DNA from: Streptomyces spinosisporus
GTDB lineage: Bacteria > Actinomycetota > Actinomycetes > Streptomycetales > Streptomycetaceae
Assembly: GCF_022698145.1 (NCBI RefSeq)
Contig: NZ_JALDAX010000002.1
Coordinates: 248,001-312,000, forward strand
Length of the DNA stretch: 64,000 nucleotides
Direction: 5' to 3'
The notes beneath the pieces were generated by a model. It searched no databases and had not been told where the DNA came from. It saw only the letters and a list, made by a program, of their open reading frames with translations. The stretch's first letter is position 1, and the number at the start of each line of letters is the position of its first letter. Positions 8,160 to 16,561 of the stretch are shown piece after piece. Made by a program: the position numbers and the translations under genes.

Positions 8160-8960
8160 ATGAGACTGGCGTTCTCCACCCTCGGCGTCCCCGGCCTGCC
8201 CGTCACGGACGTGATCCATCTCGCCGCCGCCAACGGGTACCACGGCGTCGAACTGCGCGCGCACCCGGAGGAGCCGGTCCATCCCGGCCTCGACCTGGCA
8301 CAACGCGCGGATGTGGCCTCCGAGTTCAAGGCGGGAGGCATCGAACTGCTGGGGCTCGCGGGGTACGCGCGCGTGGCCGCGCCGGGGGACGACGGGCCCG
8401 TGATCGAGGAGATCCGCGCCCTCCTCGACCTCGCCCGCGACCTGGGCGCCCCCTACGTCCGGGTCTTCCCGGGCGCCGACCACGAACAGACCACCGAGCG
8501 CGCCGACGCGGTGGCCGCGCGACGGCTCGGCACGGCCGCGGAGTACGCCGCCGACCTGGGCGTACGCATCCTGCTCGAAACCCACGACTCGCACCGCACC
8601 GGCGCCGCCGCGATGCGCGTCCTCGGCCTGGTCGGCCACCGTCACGTCGGCGCGCTCTGGGACGTCATGCACACCTGGCTGGGCGGAGAGCAGCCCTCGG
8701 AGTCGTACGCGGCCCTCTCGCCGTACCTCGGCTACGTCCAGGTCAAGGACATCGCCTCCCCCACCGACACCACCCCCCTCCCCCTCGGCGCCGGCGTCCT
8801 CCCCCTCACCGACTGCATCGAGGTCCTCTCCCGCAACAACTGGGACGGCTGGCTGTGCTGGGAGTACGAAAAGCGCTGGTACGAGAACGCGGCCCCGCTG
8901 CCGGAACTGCTGGCGGGGGGACGGGAGCATTTGGGGCGACTGCTGAACGAGTGCGCTTAG
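8160..8960 (+). CDS. Sugar phosphate isomerase/epimerase (TIM barrel)
   Basis: A 266-residue TIM-barrel protein of the xylose isomerase-like superfamily, related to hydroxypyruvate isomerases and 2-keto-inositol isomerases. Metal-site strands are visible: YHGVELR, ILLETHDSH with Glu and His, ALWDVMHTW with Asp and His, YVQVKDI, and the terminal GWLCWEYEKRW with Glu. It lies 11 bases after the MarR-GNAT gene, suggesting shared transcription and possibly regulation by that protein. Substrate not assignable from sequence. The ATG follows the GAGAGTAGGGA region, a weak Shine-Dalgarno. Confidence 0.83.
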   Translation: MRLAFSTLGVPGLPVTDVIHLAAANGYHGVELRAHPEEPVHPGLDLAQRADVASEFKAGGIELLGLAGYARVAAPGDDGPVIEEIRALLDLARDLGAPYVRVFPGADHEQTTERADAVAARRLGTAAEYAADLGVRILLETHDSHRTGAAAMRVLGLVGHRHVGALWDVMHTWLGGEQPSESYAALSPYLGYVQVKDIASPTDTTPLPLGAGVLPLTDCIEVLSRNNWDGWLCWEYEKRWYENAAPLPELLAGGREHLGRLLNECA

Positions 8961-9070
8961 CCTCCGGCGGTTCGGCAGTTGGGGGGTGTGGGGTTAGGTG
9001 TTTCGGGGTTCGAGGACTTGGCGGTTCGGGCTCCGGCGGCTGGGCGGATGGAGAGTGTGCGGGACCGCCC

Positions 9071-9500
9071 GCAGTTGCCAAGGTGACTCACCTCCGGCAG
9101 CTGGGCCGGGACGCGGGGTCGCGTGGGCCCGTTGAGGCGGCACGCGTACGGCGGTTCACCCGGGTGCGCGGGCCCGCGCGGCTTGCCGAAGCGGCGCACA
9201 TCTGGCGATCGAGATGGGACATGGGATCGCGCGGGCTTACAGAACTGGCGCGCATCCAGCGGCTCGGCCGGGAGGCGGGGCCTCGCGGACCTGCCGAAGT
9301 GGCGCGGATCCAGCGCTTCGCCCGTGCGCGGGACCGCGCCGGCCTGACGAAGTGGCGCGCATCCAGCGGCTCGGCCGGGTGTGCGGGACCGCCTGAGCTT
9401 GCCGAAGTGGCGCGCATCCAGCGGCTCGGCCTGGTGCGCGGGCCCGCCCGAGCGGCACGCATTCGGTGGATCGCCCGGGTGTGCGGGGCCGGCCAAGTGG
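9071..9500. repeat. Degenerate ~54-bp tandem repeat, about 8 units
   Basis: The 586 bases between the isomerase and the acetyltransferase genes hold no gene I can support. They contain a tandem array with unit starts near 9075, 9132, 9183, 9237, 9291, 9344, 9399 and about 9448. The best-kept core is GAAGTGGCGCGCATCCAGCG followed by GCTCGGCC, nearly identical in the units at 9237, 9344 and 9399. Spacings are 57, 51, 54, 54, 53, 55 and about 50 bases, so single-base slips break any common reading frame. Each good unit carries GCCGA and TCGGC about 20 bases apart, a possible hairpin. Confidence 0.72.
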
Positions 9501-9545
9501 CCGTCGGGGTGCAGGAGTTCGCTCGGGGGATGCCGACGGCTCCGG

Positions 9546-10199
9546 TCAGCCTTCCCCGGTCGCCCCTACCTGTGACCGCCCGGCCAGTCGTGTCACCCGT
9601 TGCTCCAGGTGTGCCCGGCGCTGGGGCCACTCGTCGGCTGTTATGGAGAAGATGGCTGAGTCGCGTAGGCGGCCCTCCTCTCCTGGGGCCCAGGAGCGGG
9701 ACCAGTTGCGGAGGGTGCCTTCGTAGTGGGCGCCGACGCTTTGGATGGCTGCGCGGGAGCGGGTGTTGCGGGCGTCGGTCTTCAGGTCGACGCGGGAGAC
9801 GGCCCAGGTCTCGAAGGCGTTGCGGAAGAGCAGGAGTTTGGCCTCGGCGTTGATGCCGGTGCCCTGTGCCGACGCGGCGAGCCAGGTGAAGCCGATCTCC
9901 ACGGCGTCGAGTCGGTCGTCCGAGCGCCAGCAGCGGGGCTCCCAGTAGGAGGTGGCGCCCACGGCACGGCCGGTCGCGAGCGAGATCTGTGCGTACGGCG
10001 CGAGCCGCCCCGATGCCGCGCGCTCCAACTGCTCGTCGACGTAACGGCCCACCTCGTCGGCCCTCGGCACCCAGGTGAACTCATAGGTGCCCCGGTCCTC
10101 CTCCGCCGCCACCGCCAGGTCGGCCGCATGCCGGTGGGCCAGCGACTCCAGCCGCACCAACGCGCCCTCCAGGACCGGCCCTTCAAGCACCCAGCCCAC
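9546..10199 (-). CDS. GNAT acetyltransferase (RimJ/RimL type)
   Basis: A 217-residue N-acetyltransferase of the RimJ/RimL branch of GNAT proteins, transferring acetyl from acetyl-CoA to an unknown amine. It has the LVRLESL N-terminal strand, the [18 protein letters not shown] motif A acetyl-CoA loop and the [18 protein letters not shown] helix typical of this branch. GTG at 10199 is chosen because GGAGG (10206-10210) sits six bases upstream. The start overlaps the 3' end of the EPSP-synthase-like gene by 17 bases, so the pair is co-transcribed. Confidence 0.85.
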   Translation of the reverse strand: MGWVLEGPVLEGALVRLESLAHRHAADLAVAAEEDRGTYEFTWVPRADEVGRYVDEQLERAASGRLAPYAQISLATGRAVGATSYWEPRCWRSDDRLDAVEIGFTWLAASAQGTGINAEAKLLLFRNAFETWAVSRVDLKTDARNTRSRAAIQSVGAHYEGTLRNWSRSWAPGEEGRLRDSAIFSITADEWPQRRAHLEQRVTRLAGRSQVGATGEG

Positions 10200-11436
10200 C
10201 GCGCACCTCCGCGAACGCCTCATGAAAGCCGGGGAAAGTCTTGCGCACACAGCCGGGGTCGTCGAACGAGATTCCCGGGACCCTGAGACCCGTGACCGCG
10301 AAGGACATCACGATGCGGTGGTCGCCGTAGGACTTGATCCCGGTGCCGGGCGCGGGTGTGCCCGGTCGGATCTCGATCCAGTCGGGGCCCGTGGCGACCC
10401 GCACGCCGAGCCGCCGCAGGTTCTCCGCGCAGGCCTCCAGCCGGTCGCACTCCTTCACCCGGGTGTTCGCCACGTCCTCGATCCGCACGGGCCCGGAGGC
10501 GAACGGCGCGACGGCCGCCAGCGTCGGCATCGTGTCGGAGATGTCCCGCATGTTGACGGTGAGGCCGCGCAGTTGTCCCGTGCCCCGGACGGTGGTGCCC
10601 TCCGGGCGCACCGACACCTCCGCGCCCATCCTGCGCAGGACGTCGACGAAGCCGAGGTCGCCCTGCAGCGCCCCCGCGCCGAGCCCGGGCACCGTCACCT
10701 CGCCGCCGGGTGTCACGGCCGCCGCGGCGAAGAAGTAGCTCGCCGTCGAGGCGTCGGGTTCGACGGCGTAGGTCGTGGGCCGGTAGCCGCCCGGCGGGAC
10801 GACGAAGACCTGTCCCGGCCCGGCCGCCTCCCGGCCGACCTCCACCCCGAACGCCCGCATCATCGCGATCGTGATCTCCACGTACGGCGCCGACACCAGA
10901 TCCGTCACCCGGATCCGCAGGCCCCTGCGGGTGAGCGGGCCGAGCAGGAGCAGCGCCGTCAGGTACTGCGAGGACTGGCCCGCGTCGAGAACCACGTCAC
11001 CGCCCTCGACACCCGCCGCCCGCACCGTCAGCGGATGGTGCCCCTCCGCCTCCTCGTGCCGCAGATCCACGCCCAGGTCGCGCAGCGCACGGGTCAGCGG
11101 CAGCAGGGGCCGGCGGCGCATCTGGGCCGAGGCGTCGAAGCGGTAGACGCCGTGCCCGGTCGCCGCGAGCGCCGGCAGGAAGCGGGCCGTCGTGGCGCCG
11201 TCCCGGCAGTGGACGTCCGCCTCGCGCGCCGGCGGACCCTGCGGGCGCCCGTCGACCTGCCAGGCGTCCCGGGTCCGGCCGACGCGGTAGCCGAGGGCCG
11301 TCAGCCCCTCGGCGAAGCCCTCCGTGTCGTCCGAACGCAGGGGCCGTACCAGGGTGGTGACGCCGTCGGCCGCCGCCGCCAGGAAGAGCGCGCGGGCGGT
11401 GATGGACTTGGAACCGGGGATGTCGATCACGGGCAT
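10183..11436 (-). CDS. aroA: EPSP synthase homologue (3-phosphoshikimate 1-carboxyvinyltransferase)
   Basis: EPSP synthase joins shikimate 3-phosphate and phosphoenolpyruvate in aromatic amino acid synthesis. The 417-residue product keeps the [16 protein letters not shown] phosphate-binding motif close to the N-terminus, the DGATTARF segment (standard enzymes have GNAGTA/T), [20 protein letters not shown], the RVKECDRL motif and the C-terminal [11 protein letters not shown]. From memory S. coelicolor has two such genes; the truncated N-terminus and altered GNAGT block make this more likely the divergent paralogue. It is co-transcribed with the downstream GNAT gene. A nearby upstream start is possible. 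Confidence 0.82.
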   Translation of the reverse strand: MPVIDIPGSKSITARALFLAAAADGVTTLVRPLRSDDTEGFAEGLTALGYRVGRTRDAWQVDGRPQGPPAREADVHCRDGATTARFLPALAATGHGVYRFDASAQMRRRPLLPLTRALRDLGVDLRHEEAEGHHPLTVRAAGVEGGDVVLDAGQSSQYLTALLLLGPLTRRGLRIRVTDLVSAPYVEITIAMMRAFGVEVGREAAGPGQVFVVPPGGYRPTTYAVEPDASTASYFFAAAAVTPGGEVTVPGLGAGALQGDLGFVDVLRRMGAEVSVRPEGTTVRGTGQLRGLTVNMRDISDTMPTLAAVAPFASGPVRIEDVANTRVKECDRLEACAENLRRLGVRVATGPDWIEIRPGTPAPGTGIKSYGDHRIVMSFAVTGLRVPGISFDDPGCVRKTFPGFHEAFAEVRGGLGA

Positions 11437-11909
11437 GCCTTCATGATCGTCCGACGGTGACCGGCGACGCCGCCCCGTCCACGGGATGGACCCCTTCCCG
11501 TCGCCCACGCGTCACCGACACCGACGCATCCCGCCGTACGCACACTGCAGGAGTCGTGGCCGCACATCACGTCCCAGCAGCCCCGCCCGCCACTGTGGCA
11601 CCGACTTCGGGCAATCAAGCCGATGGCGGGAACCCGGCCCCTCTACGGTTCGTCCAACCCGCAAGCTGCCGGATGAGTCTCCGCCGTGCGGTGTCGGCCC
11701 TCGCTGCTGGCTGCGATCGCTGACTTACCCTCTCCGCCGTACTGCGGCCGGCAGCACGCCGCCATCGGCGCGCCCCCTCCAACAGCGCCGATGGCGGCCC
11801 CTCTTCGCCGCTGCCCGGAGTCTGTGCACTCCCTTGACTGGCAGAAACTTCCCGGTTATTGGTGACTCCTTGGAAGTTTCCTTCAGCGGAATCTCCGGAA
11901 GGAGCGCAC
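11437..11909. promoter_or_regulatory. Divergent intergenic region with inverted repeat GAAACTTCC...GGAAGTTTC
   Basis: This 473-base stretch separates the aroA-like gene and the GH3 gene. No gene is supported in it. Near the GH3 end it contains TTGACT (11834-11839), a possible -35, and a perfect 9-bp inverted repeat, GAAACTTCC at 11844-11852 and GGAAGTTTC at 11872-11880, spaced 19 bases. The repeat overlaps the expected promoter and could be a paired operator or a leader hairpin. The GH3 Shine-Dalgarno GGAAGGAG lies at 11897-11904. Confidence 0.5.
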
Positions 11910-13703
11910 GTGCCCTCCAGACGTACCGTTCTGGCCGCGACCGCAGGCGTCACCGCGGCCCTGGCCCTCGGCAGCCCCGCCCACGCAAGTCCCCCGGACG
12001 ACAAGAAGCTCCGCTCGCTCATCTCCCGTATGACGCTCGAGGAGAAGGTGGGCCAGCTCTTCGTCATGCGGGTCTACGGCCACTCCGCCACCGACCCGGA
12101 CCAGGCCGACATCGACGCCAACCTCAAGGAGATCGGCGTCCGCACGGCCGCCGAACTGATCGCCACGTACCGTGTGGGCGGCATCATCTACTTCACCTGG
12201 GCGCACAACACCCGGGACCCGCACCAGATCGCGGACCTGTCCAACGGCATCCAGCGCGCCTCCCTGACCCGGCCGCGCGGGCTGCCCATGCTCATCGCCA
12301 CCGACCAGGAGCACGGCATCGTCTGCCGCGTCGGCAAGCCGGCCACGCTCTTCCCGGGCGCGATGGCGATCGGCGCCGGGGGCTCCCGCCGCGACGCCCG
12401 CACCCTCGGCCGCATCTCCGGCGCCGAACTGCGCGCGATGGGCATCAACCAGGACTACTCCCCGGACGCGGACGTCAACATCAACCCGGCCAACCCGGTC
12501 ATCGGCGTACGGTCCTTCGGCGCCGACCCGGAGGCGGTCGCGGGTCTGGTCGCCGCCGAGGTCGCCGGGTACCAGAGCTCGTCGGTGGCCGCGACCTCCA
12601 AGCACTTCCCCGGACACGGCGACACGGCCGTCGACAGCCACTACGGCTTCCCGGTCATCACCCACAGCAGGGAGCTGTGGGAGACGCTGGACGCGGTTCC
12701 CTTCCGGGCGGCCGTCAGGGCGGGCATCGACTCGATCATGACCGCGCACATCCAGTTCCCGGCCCTCGACGACTCCGGCGACCCGGCCACCCTCTCCCAC
12801 CCGATCCTCACCGGCATCCTGCGCGGCGAACTCGGCTACGACGGCGTGGTGGTGACGGACTCGCTCGGCATGGAGGGCGTACGGACCAAGTACGGCGACG
12901 ACCGCGTGCCCGTGCTGGCGCTCAAGGCCGGCGTCGACCAGCTCCTCAACCCACCGGACCTGCCCGTGGCCTGGAACGCCGTCCTAAAGGCCGTGCAGGA
13001 CGGGGAGTTGACCGAGGCACGGCTGGACGAGTCGATCCTGCGCATCCTGCGGCTGAAGGCGAAGCTCCGGCTGTTCCAGCAGCCGTACGTCACCGATCGC
13101 GGCGTGGACCGTACCGTCGGCACGCGCGCGCACCTCGCGGAGGCCGACCGCATCGCCGAGCGCACGACGACGCTGCTGGTCAACGAGGGGCACCTGCTGC
13201 CGCTGTCCCGCCGTTCGCACAAGAAGGTCCTCGTCGTGGGCGCCGACCCGGCCTCTCCGTCCGGCACCACGGGCCCGCCCACCGGTGTCCTCGCGGCCGC
13301 CCTCGGCGAACTGGGCTTCACCGCCACCGCCCTGTCGACCGGCACGGCCCCGTCCGCCGCGACGATCGCGAAGGCGGTCGCTGCGGCGCAGGACGCGGAC
13401 GCCGTCGTCGTCGCCACCTACAACGTCACCGCGGGCAGCGCGCAGCAGACGCTGGTCCAGCAGCTGCTCGCGACCGGGAAGCCGGTGGTCGCGGTCGCCG
13501 TCCGCAACCCCTACGACGTGGCCCAACTCGCCTCCGTGCGCGCCTGTCTGGCCACGTACTCGTGGACCGACGTCGAACTGCGGGCGGCCGCGCGGGTGAT
13601 CGCCGGGCGGGCGGCGCCGCGCGGGCGGCTGCCGGTGCCGGTGCAGCGGGCCGACGACCCGGCGCAGGAGCTGTACCCCATCGGGTACGGGCTGTCGTAC
13701 TAG
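11910..13703 (+). CDS. Exported glycoside hydrolase family 3 (beta-N-acetylglucosaminidase-like)
   Basis: A 597-residue GH3 enzyme that probably releases terminal GlcNAc or glucose from chitin- or peptidoglycan-derived oligosaccharides. The N-terminus has a twin-arginine-like signal (SRRTVLAATAG, then a hydrophobic run and AHA site near residue 27). The catalytic domain shows the NagZ-like KHFPGHGDT loop (about residues 231-239), which in this subgroup supplies a His acid/base, and the nucleophile Asp in VVTDSLGM (about 316). A C-terminal Rossmann-like GH3 domain follows (EGHLLPLS, VLVVGAD). The GTG start follows GGAAGGAG. Confidence 0.88.
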   Translation: MPSRRTVLAATAGVTAALALGSPAHASPPDDKKLRSLISRMTLEEKVGQLFVMRVYGHSATDPDQADIDANLKEIGVRTAAELIATYRVGGIIYFTWAHNTRDPHQIADLSNGIQRASLTRPRGLPMLIATDQEHGIVCRVGKPATLFPGAMAIGAGGSRRDARTLGRISGAELRAMGINQDYSPDADVNINPANPVIGVRSFGADPEAVAGLVAAEVAGYQSSSVAATSKHFPGHGDTAVDSHYGFPVITHSRELWETLDAVPFRAAVRAGIDSIMTAHIQFPALDDSGDPATLSHPILTGILRGELGYDGVVVTDSLGMEGVRTKYGDDRVPVLALKAGVDQLLNPPDLPVAWNAVLKAVQDGELTEARLDESILRILRLKAKLRLFQQPYVTDRGVDRTVGTRAHLAEADRIAERTTTLLVNEGHLLPLSRRSHKKVLVVGADPASPSGTTGPPTGVLAAALGELGFTATALSTGTAPSAATIAKAVAAAQDADAVVVATYNVTAGSAQQTLVQQLLATGKPVVAVAVRNPYDVAQLASVRACLATYSWTDVELRAAARVIAGRAAPRGRLPVPVQRADDPAQELYPIGYGLSY

Positions 13704-13713
13704 AGGGGACGTA

Positions 13714-13757
13714 GGGCCCATACGCCGCACACCCGGCGTGCAACCCCCAATGGGCCC
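13714..13757 (+). terminator. Probable terminator after the GH3 gene
   Basis: Outer arms GGGCCCAT (13714-13721) and ATGGGCCC (13750-13757) enclose a second hairpin, ACGCCG with CGGCGT. There is no long T-run, so function is inferred from the position just after the stop. Confidence 0.5.
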
Positions 13758-13831
13758 AAAGCCTCCCGCACGTCTGGCGTGCGCCCGCTGCGGCGGGTCA
13801 CGCTGGATGAGGGGTATCCGGGGGGTTGGCG

Positions 13832-14488
13832 ATGCGTGAGAGAAGTTCCGTGGGGGTGGTCTGCGCGCTGCTGGTCCTGGTCGCGGCTCTGCTGACCGGT
13901 TGCCAGGTCCTGTCCTCGCCCGAATCCGGCGGTTCGGGCGGCGACGGGCCGGGCGACCGGACCGCGAGCGGCGGCAGGGCGAGCGCGACGCAGCAGTCGG
14001 GGTACGGGGCGGTGTTCCTCGCCGTCGACGAGTGCAGTTCGTTCGGTACGACGAGCTTCACCGAGGTGCCGTGCACCAGCGAGCGGGCGGCGGCCCGGGT
14101 CGTGGCGCGCCACGACGGCAAGGTGGCGGGCGGCCCGCTGTGCCCGGCGACCACGGACTTCGTGCTGCACATCAGCGCGCAGGCCCCGTCGTCCGAGGAG
14201 GACGGCGACGGCGCGGTGCCGCAGGGCTACGCCTGTATGCGCAATCTGGAGCCGCCGCACCCGGGCGACCCGGGCGGCGGGGGCGGTCCGCGCACCATCG
14301 TCGGGGACTGCGTCTACGGCTCGGGAAGCGGGCAGGTCCGCGAGACCGCCTGCGACGGCAGCGGCAAGAAGAAGCCGCAGTACGAGGTGGTCAAGGCGGC
14401 CACCGCTCGGGTGCAGTGCCCGGCGGGAACGGCGCTGTACGTGCAGCTGGACGGCAGGCAGTCGGTGGGCTGTGCCCGGCCGGTGTGA
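13832..14488 (+). CDS. Lipoprotein of unknown function with Cys-rich repeated modules
   Basis: A 218-residue predicted lipoprotein. Residues 1-24 form a lipoprotein signal ending in the lipobox LLTGC, and a Ser/Gly-rich linker follows to about residue 50. The exported part contains two similar Cys-paired modules (VDECSSF...VPCTS and VGDCVYG...TACDG, then VQCPAG and VGCARP), reminiscent of septum-formation/LppU-like actinobacterial lipoproteins; that relation is a guess. The ATG at 13832 has a GGGGGG run upstream; a TTG six bases earlier is possible. The 3' end is shared with a terminator whose loop holds the stop codon. Confidence 0.75.
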   Translation: MRERSSVGVVCALLVLVAALLTGCQVLSSPESGGSGGDGPGDRTASGGRASATQQSGYGAVFLAVDECSSFGTTSFTEVPCTSERAAARVVARHDGKVAGGPLCPATTDFVLHISAQAPSSEEDGDGAVPQGYACMRNLEPPHPGDPGGGGGPRTIVGDCVYGSGSGQVRETACDGSGKKKPQYEVVKAATARVQCPAGTALYVQLDGRQSVGCARPV

Positions 14489-14507
14489 CCAACGGCCGGG
14501 CACAGCC
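14468..14507. terminator. Bidirectional terminator overlapping a stop codon
   Basis: A perfect 14-bp inverted repeat, GGCTGTGCCCGGCC and its complement, has a 12-base loop containing the TGA of the lipoprotein gene. It separates that gene from the convergent S37 peptidase gene. Confidence 0.8.
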
Positions 14508-14530
14508 TGCAAGTTGCCGAGACGTCGGCC

Positions 14531-15970
14531 CTACGGCCGCAGCGCCGGATCGCGCTCCACGTCACGCACGTCCAGCTTCTTGTCGAACTTGGCCAGCGGC
14601 TTCGCCTGCGCCGTGGCGGCGGCCGGGACGCCGGCCCAGTCCAGGATGCGGGCGGTGGCCAGCGCCTTCTGGTCGGCGACCAGTCCTGCGACGTTGGCGC
14701 CGTGGTTCATGCCCGGGGCCGTGAAGACGTAAGCGTCCTTCGAGCCCTTGCCGACGGCGAACCGCTCGGCGCCCCACGGGTCGTTCGAGCCGTAGACGAA
14801 GAGCATGTGGTGGGCGTGGTGGCGCACCCAGGAGTCGACGTCGTCCATCGCGTACGGCTGGAACCTCATCGGGATGTCGCGCGGCACGAAGTTGCGCGGC
14901 GGCTGGTAGCCGTAGCGGACGTACTTCTTCTCGATGTACGGGAAGTGGATGGTGGGCGCGCCCAGTTGGGTGCCCGCCTGGTAGTAGTACGGCGTGTACG
15001 GCTCCAGGCCCTGGTCGGTGTAGAACGAGAACCCGGAGATCGTGTCGATCGAGTTCCAGATCTGGTCGTCGGTCGCACTCTTCGCGTCCGGCGGGATCAG
15101 GGTGTCGTCACTGCAGTTGGCGAGCAGGTTGTACTGCCAGAAGCCCCAGACGTAGTCGAGGACGACGGCCTCGTAGGCGCGGTCCAGGCTGCCGATGGTG
15201 GTGAAGGTGTAGCCGTTGTCGGCGGCGTAGGAGGCGTACTTCTTCTCCAGCGACTCGCGGCGCACCAGTGCCTCGCGCTGGACCGCGTTCAGGCGGTCGC
15301 GGCATTCCTTGGTGCCGACCTTGGTGAAGAAGCGGTCGTAGGCCGAGTCCTCGTTGTTCACCACGTCGTTGGGGGCGACGTAGGCGACGACGCCGTCCAT
15401 GTCGCGCGGGTAGAAGCGCTCGTAGTAGGTGGCGGTCATGCCGCCCTTGGAGCCACCGGTGGAGATCCAGTTCTTGCTGTAGATCTTCTTCAGCGCCTTG
15501 AAGATGCGGTGCTGGTCGCTGGCCGCCTGCCAGATGTCCAGCTTGGACCAGTCGGCCGGGTCGGGCCGGGACGGGGTGAAGAAGCGGTACTCCATGGAGA
15601 CCTGGTTGCCGTCCACGATCTGGGTCGGCTCACGTCGGCTCGGCGTGGTGGAGACGTTGTAGCCGCCGGTGTAGAAGACCGTCGGGCGCGAGACGTCCTT
15701 GTGCAGCACGGTGATGCGCTGCTGGAACGTGCCCTTGGACGGGTGGCGGTGGTCGATCGGCTGGGTGTAGTTGAGGACGAAGAAGCGGTAGCCGGCGTAC
15801 GGCTTCTCCTCGATCAGGCTCATACCCGGTATCGCGAGCAGCCGGTCCTTGATGTCGGCGGTCGCCTTGGTGGTCGCGGCCGTCGGCTCCGCGGCGGTGG
15901 CCGCGCCTGCCGTGCTCACCGTGCCTATACACACCGTGAGCGCCATCAGCCATCTGAGCGCCTTGCGCAT
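14531..15970 (-). CDS. Secreted tripeptidyl aminopeptidase (peptidase S37)
   Basis: A 479-residue extracellular serine peptidase of the S37 (PS-10) family, which releases tripeptides from protein N-termini. It has a Sec signal peptide (residues 1-27, ending TAAEP), the YTQPIDH N-terminal motif, and the serine nucleophile in GGSKGGMTA (about residue 172). The charge-relay Asp probably lies in YGSNDPWG and the His in PGMNHGANV near the C-terminus, as expected for an alpha/beta-hydrolase. GGGAGGG precedes the ATG. It probably supplies peptides during growth on protein. Confidence 0.92.
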   Translation of the reverse strand: MRKALRWLMALTVCIGTVSTAGAATAAEPTAATTKATADIKDRLLAIPGMSLIEEKPYAGYRFFVLNYTQPIDHRHPSKGTFQQRITVLHKDVSRPTVFYTGGYNVSTTPSRREPTQIVDGNQVSMEYRFFTPSRPDPADWSKLDIWQAASDQHRIFKALKKIYSKNWISTGGSKGGMTATYYERFYPRDMDGVVAYVAPNDVVNNEDSAYDRFFTKVGTKECRDRLNAVQREALVRRESLEKKYASYAADNGYTFTTIGSLDRAYEAVVLDYVWGFWQYNLLANCSDDTLIPPDAKSATDDQIWNSIDTISGFSFYTDQGLEPYTPYYYQAGTQLGAPTIHFPYIEKKYVRYGYQPPRNFVPRDIPMRFQPYAMDDVDSWVRHHAHHMLFVYGSNDPWGAERFAVGKGSKDAYVFTAPGMNHGANVAGLVADQKALATARILDWAGVPAAATAQAKPLAKFDKKLDVRDVERDPALRP

Positions 15971-16046
15971 GCACCCTCCCCTGTGAGTCAGATGTGCGTG
16001 CGGAGCCTACGGAGCAACTCCCCCGCGCACCAGGGGCTGTGAGGGG

Positions 16047-16442
16047 TCAGAAGCGCTTCCAGCCGTGCGAGTCGTAGGAACCGCGGCCCACCGAGCCCTT
16101 GATCCACACCTTGCGGTGGCCGGCGTAGGTGCGCACCGGTCCGGCGTGCCGGGTGAACCGCCCCTTGTCGACGACGGGTTCGAAGCCGCGCACCTGGAGG
16201 CTGACCATCATGGACTGCCGGGCGCCGGGCCTCTTGGGGACGGTGATCGCGCAGAGGTAGTTGCCGCTCTTGTAGATCTTCACGGAGCCGGTGGAGAAGG
16301 TGTACGTCCGGACCTTGTGCCCCGCGCAGGACGAGGGCGCCGCCATCGCCTCGGCCGCCGGTCCCGCGACGGCGAGCAGTCCGGAGGCGGTCAGCACCGC
16401 GAGAAGCGTCGTGACCCGTCGCCGTATCGCACCACTGTCCAC
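16047..16442 (-). CDS. Small secreted protein of unknown function
   Basis: A 131-residue product with a Sec signal peptide: RRR, hydrophobic run (about residues 10-27), and AMA cleavage region near residue 34. The mature domain of about 95 residues starts with SSCAGHKVRTYTF, has a second Cys in YLCAITV and is rich in basic and beta-prone residues, so a small disulfide-linked beta-fold is likely. GTG at 16442 is chosen because GGGAGGG lies about six bases upstream; open sequence further upstream is atypical. I recognise no family. Confidence 0.7.
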   Translation of the reverse strand: MDSGAIRRRVTTLLAVLTASGLLAVAGPAAEAMAAPSSCAGHKVRTYTFSTGSVKIYKSGNYLCAITVPKRPGARQSMMVSLQVRGFEPVVDKGRFTRHAGPVRTYAGHRKVWIKGSVGRGSYDSHGWKRF

Positions 16443-16561
16443 TGTCGTCCCTCCCGTACCCCGGCGATGAGCGTACTGGTGTACGGACGCACGACATATG
16501 TCGGATGGTTGCACGAGTGCTCCCGCAAGCCCCCGGTCGGCCACCGGACCGCCCCTGCCGA

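Noticed and set aside
9071..9500. CRISPR array
   Set aside because: The units are contiguous degenerate tandem copies without unique spacers of constant size, and no cas genes are present.
8855..9853. Long open frames on both strands through the 54-bp repeats
   Set aside because: Single-base spacing changes between units scramble the repeated peptide, no ribosome site precedes them and they run into neighbouring genes; the repeat is kept as DNA only.
11486..13714. A 742-codon plus-strand frame overlapping the GH3 gene
   Set aside because: Arg/Pro/Gly-rich shadow of the GH3 coding sequence; it has no ribosome site and no domain.
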